A stretch of DNA of 8,439 nucleotides from an uncultured Eubacteriales bacterium (GTDB taxonomy: Bacteria > Bacillota > Clostridia > Oscillospirales > CAG-272), in contig CAKSEI010000055.1 of the NCBI GenBank assembly GCA_934446285.1, positions 1 through 8,439 on the forward strand, given 5' to 3'. The position numbers were made by a program, and so were the translations under genes. Shown piece by piece: positions 6,687 to 8,439 of the stretch (its first letter is position 1; every line of letters starts with the position of its first letter). The notes under the pieces were generated by a model. It was given only the letters and a program-made list of their open reading frames with translations, had not been told where the DNA came from and did no database searches.

Positions 6687-6793
6687 CTCGGAATAAAAGT
6701 AAAGTCAAAGTACCCGAGCGCATACGCCGTACCTGCCGCAGCCGCGAGGGCAAAGAGCAGGATGGCAAGCGCATGAATGAGCCACTCCTTCAT
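6683..6793 (-). CDS. Predicted 36-residue single-pass membrane protein, coupled to mnmG
   Basis: The protein begins MKEWLIHALAILLFALAAAA, continues GTAYALGYFDF and ends TFIPR. Residues about 5-27 form one hydrophobic segment rich in Ala and Leu, behind a short charged N-terminus. That is the shape of a small inner-membrane protein; a signal-peptide-like reading is less likely because almost nothing follows. Evidence that it is translated: AGGGGA lies about 5 bases before the ATG, the frame fills the space between rpiB and mnmG, and its TGA overlaps the mnmG ATG as ATGA. MnmG lacks a good ribosome binding site, so this gene may set its translation. I do not recognise the family. A purely leader-peptide role is the main alternative. 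Confidence 0.6.
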   Translation of the reverse strand: MKEWLIHALAILLFALAAAAGTAYALGYFDFTFIPR

Positions 6794-6829
6794 AGCTTCC
6801 CCTAAAAAATTTTGCGCACAAGCGCTTTT

Positions 6830-7279
6830 TTATTTGTTTTCGTCAAAAGCATCTACCATGGCGACGCGTCTGTCATGTCTGCCGCCCTCATACTCGGTGT
6901 CGATAAATAGGTCGACCATATCGCACGCGAGTCCCGCGCCCACGACTCTGCCGCCGAGGCAAAGGACATTTGCATTATTGTGCATACGCGTAAAGCGCGC
7001 GGAAAAGGTGTCCGAGCAGCAAGCGGCGCGTATGCCCTTATGCTTATTTGCCGCCATGCTCATGCCGATACCCGTGCCGCAGCAGAGTATGCCGAGGTCG
7101 GCTTCTCCCGACTGCAGACTGCGGCAGAGCTTATGAGCATAATCAGGGTAATCGACAGACGCGCTCGAATTCGTACCGAGGTCGATATATCTTATACCGC
7201 GCTCGGTCAGATGCGCCTTTATGCTCTCCTTAAGCTCAAAGCCGCCGTGGTCGCTTGCAAGAACGATAATTTTATCCAT
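6830..7279 (-). CDS. rpiB: Ribose-5-phosphate isomerase B
   Basis: This 149-residue cytoplasmic enzyme interconverts ribose 5-phosphate and ribulose 5-phosphate in the pentose phosphate pathway. The RpiB/LacAB fold is clear: ASDHGGFELKE (8-18) with Asp10 and His11 binding substrate, VDYPDYAHK (42-50), CGTGIGMSMAANK (67-79) with the active-site Cys67, and RMHNNANVLCLGGR (98-111) with His100. The length is normal. These motifs fit RpiB better than a galactose-6-phosphate isomerase subunit, because there is one gene and no lactose or tagatose genes nearby; an allose-phosphate role cannot be excluded. The start overlaps the end of tsaB by 8 bases, with GGGAG upstream. It is the one metabolic gene among RNA-modification genes. 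Confidence 0.95.
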   Translation of the reverse strand: MDKIIVLASDHGGFELKESIKAHLTERGIRYIDLGTNSSASVDYPDYAHKLCRSLQSGEADLGILCCGTGIGMSMAANKHKGIRAACCSDTFSARFTRMHNNANVLCLGGRVVGAGLACDMVDLFIDTEYEGGRHDRRVAMVDAFDENK

Positions 7280-7943
7280 TTTCTTTACTCTCCCTTTCGC
7301 GCTCCGCCTGTGACGGTCTAAGATACTCCGGTCGGAGCAGCCGTGCGCTGTAATCTTTTTTCACATTATTAAATATAAGCTCACCGAGGGCAGCACCCGC
7401 GCCTCCGTCGGGCACGCCCGCGCCTATATGCACTTTTTCTTTATCAAAAAGCCCTGCGGCGTCAAGAGCCGCATCCCCCGTGAGCATGACGGGCTTTTCT
7501 GTCGCCCGCAGCTCCACCGCAAGCTCCTCAAGGGATATCAGTCTGTCGGGGCGCGTCCTCTTCCCGCCCTCAAAGAGGGCGTTATAGACGTTTCCCCTGC
7601 GTGCGTCAAGCATGGCGCATACCGTCCCGTCAAAGTCTGCATAAGGATATGCGAGCACCTCAAGGGATGACAGTCCCACGCACGGAATATCGCGCGGCGC
7701 TGCAAGCCCTTTGGCAAGCGAAACCGCTATGCGCACGCCCGTAAATGACCCCGGACCTACCGAGCAGGCTATCAGGCCGACACCCCTCATGCCGTCCTCT
7801 CCGAGCGCCTCTGCCGCTATCGGCAGCAGCGTCTCGCTGTGCGTGCGGGCAGGGCCTGTATTTTTATTAAAAATCACTTTGCCGTCGAGCATAAGCCCGA
7901 CCGCACCGTATGACGCGGACGCGTCAAGAAATAATGTTTTCAC
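7272..7943 (-). CDS. tsaB: tRNA threonylcarbamoyladenosine biosynthesis protein TsaB
   Basis: This 223-residue non-catalytic partner of TsaD in the t6A37 tRNA modification complex belongs to the ASKHA fold. LFLDASASYGAVGL at the N-terminus, RTHSETLLP (33-41), GPGSFTGVRIA (63-73) followed by AKGLA, and DARRGNVYNALF (113-124) match the family. The C-terminal PEYLRPSQAE resembles the usual PxYLR ending. The length is normal. The start codon is GTG, overlapping the tsaE stop as GTGA, with AGAGAGG about 5 bases before it, so translation is coupled to tsaE. In many Firmicutes rimI and tsaD follow tsaB; here rpiB takes that place, so TsaD must be encoded elsewhere. Confidence 0.93.
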   Translation of the reverse strand: MKTLFLDASASYGAVGLMLDGKVIFNKNTGPARTHSETLLPIAAEALGEDGMRGVGLIACSVGPGSFTGVRIAVSLAKGLAAPRDIPCVGLSSLEVLAYPYADFDGTVCAMLDARRGNVYNALFEGGKRTRPDRLISLEELAVELRATEKPVMLTGDAALDAAGLFDKEKVHIGAGVPDGGAGAALGELIFNNVKKDYSARLLRPEYLRPSQAERERESKENG

Positions 7944-8359
7944 CCGAGCCTCTCTATGCGTATCCTGCGCCTATCCTCTCCGAGCTTGTCAATATGTATC
8001 TCGTATCTTTTTTCCGGCATAAGCCCTGCTATTTTTTCGCTCCATTCGACTGCCATTATACAGTCGGAATAGTCGTAAAAGCCTATCGAATATAAGTCGT
8101 CCTCATCATTTATGCGGTACATATCAAAGTGGCAGAAGTTAAATCTCCCGCCGTACTCGTGAACAATCGCGTAGCTCGGACTCGAAACGTCGGCATCCGG
8201 TGCTAAAACCGAGACAAGTCCTCTCACAAAAACGGTCTTGCCCGCTCCGAGGTCGCCGTACATGGCGAGAAACTCACCACCCGTAAGAGACGCGGCAAAT
8301 TCCCGCGCGCACGCGAGCGTCTCTTCTTCACCTCTTGTCACTCTCTCGCATATCAGCAT
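7940..8359 (-). CDS. tsaE: tRNA threonylcarbamoyladenosine biosynthesis ATPase TsaE
   Basis: This is a 139-residue ATPase that drives turnover of the TsaB-TsaD complex, which adds threonylcarbamoyl to A37 of ANN-decoding tRNAs. GDLGAGKT (35-42) is the Walker A loop. SSPSYAIVHEY (59-69) matches the family's SPTF-like switch, HFDMYR (77-82) is the conserved aspartate motif, and VEWSEKI (104-110) is the characteristic EW motif. I place the start at the ATG at 8359 because AGGAGG stands about 5 bases before it. A GTG eight codons earlier (8383) has no such site. The length is close to the usual 140-160 residues. It is the first gene of the minus-strand operon and overlaps tsaB by 4 bases. Confidence 0.95.
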   Translation of the reverse strand: MLICERVTRGEEETLACAREFAASLTGGEFLAMYGDLGAGKTVFVRGLVSVLAPDADVSSPSYAIVHEYGGRFNFCHFDMYRINDEDDLYSIGFYDYSDCIMAVEWSEKIAGLMPEKRYEIHIDKLGEDRRRIRIERLG

Positions 8360-8360
8360 A

Positions 8361-8370
8361 AGCTCCTCCT
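8361..8370 (-). promoter_or_regulatory. Strong ribosome binding site of tsaE
   Basis: AGGAGGAGCT on the minus strand holds a perfect AGGAGG ending 5 bases before the ATG at 8359. It decides this start over the upstream in-frame GTG at 8383. Confidence 0.85.
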
Positions 8371-8373
8371 CAT

Positions 8374-8402
8374 ATTTTACCACATAGAGACCCCTTTGTA
8401 AA
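8374..8402 (-). promoter_or_regulatory. Candidate sigma-A promoter at the head of the operon
   Basis: TTTACA (8402-8397) and TAAAAT (8379-8374) are separated by exactly 17 bases on the minus strand, a good sigma-A match. The predicted start, near 8367, would fall within the AGGAGG of tsaE, giving an almost leaderless mRNA with a shortened binding site. Either the start is a few bases earlier or the true promoter lies beyond the window. Confidence 0.4.
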
Positions 8403-8410
8403 GGAGTTTT

Positions 8411-8439
8411 ATGTCAGGTTTGTGCTTCCATATATATCC
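8411..8439 (+). CDS. Possible divergent gene, cut by the window edge
   Basis: On the plus strand AAAGGAG is followed 4 bases later by an ATG at 8411, which opens a frame reading MSGLCFHIY to the edge. The spacing is rather short and only nine codons are visible, so no function can be proposed. If real, it is transcribed away from tsaE, and its ribosome binding site lies in the -35 area of the tsaE promoter candidate. Confidence 0.3.

Noticed and set aside
6009..6776. Plus-strand open frame of 255 codons
   Set aside because: It lies antisense to mnmG, whose motifs are unmistakable, and its translation shows no family signature; it is a by-product of mnmG codon use.
6811..6828. GCGC-TTGT-GCGC hairpin followed by A and T runs, after rpiB, as a terminator
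   Set aside because: The stem is only 4 bp and the T run comes after four A, so at most it slows polymerase; the tight operon layout argues for read-through.
8360..8383. Upstream GTG start for tsaE
   Set aside because: No ribosome binding site precedes it, and the perfect AGGAGG lies downstream, positioned for the ATG at 8359.

Overview
The window reads as a chromosomal piece of a Clostridia-like Firmicute (Bacillota), probably a gut or anaerobic-habitat species. This rests on the protein families seen (RsmG, MnmG, TsaB/TsaE, RpiB of Firmicute type), the AGGAGG-type ribosome binding sites, a large tandem-HTH regulator of a kind I associate with gut Clostridia, and a tiny Cys/Gly-rich membrane protein of clostridial flavour. 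No rRNA, tRNA, CRISPR array or intact insertion sequence is visible.

Nearly everything is on the minus strand, so transcription runs from high to low coordinates. From 8402 down to 2730 there is one compact run: tsaE, tsaB, rpiB, an unlisted 36-codon membrane-protein gene, mnmG, rsmG and an rsmF-like gene. Junctions are overlaps of 4 or 8 bases (GTGA, ATGA and two 8-base overlaps), a 2-base gap and one 36-base gap, so this is almost certainly one translationally coupled operon. Its theme is RNA modification for accurate translation: TsaE and TsaB belong to the t6A37 tRNA machinery, MnmG to the mnm5/cmnm5-U34 tRNA machinery, and RsmG and the RsmF-like protein methylate rRNA. RpiB, a sugar-phosphate isomerase, is the metabolic outlier. 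The usual partners tsaD, rimI and mnmE are not in the window.

Below rsmF lies a separate small gene (2463-2654) for a 63-residue Cys/Gly-rich protein with one hydrophobic segment. Its end runs into a degenerate 11-bp tandem repeat, followed by a perfect 21-bp-stem hairpin. The next 285 bases carry no convincing gene but hold several hairpins, a probable terminator and a 34-bp inverted repeat.

The last intact gene (253-1992) encodes a 579-residue regulator with two Cro/CI-like helix-turn-helix segments. Its promoter region contains a 15-bp direct repeat that duplicates a perfect TATAAT. The regulator's end abuts a 5'-truncated, frameshifted remnant of a beta-structured, probably surface-exposed protein, which runs out of the window at base 1. 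This low-coordinate end looks like accessory, rearranged DNA, in contrast with the conserved operon. At the extreme high-coordinate end, a possible divergent plus-strand gene starts at 8411 but is cut off after nine codons.
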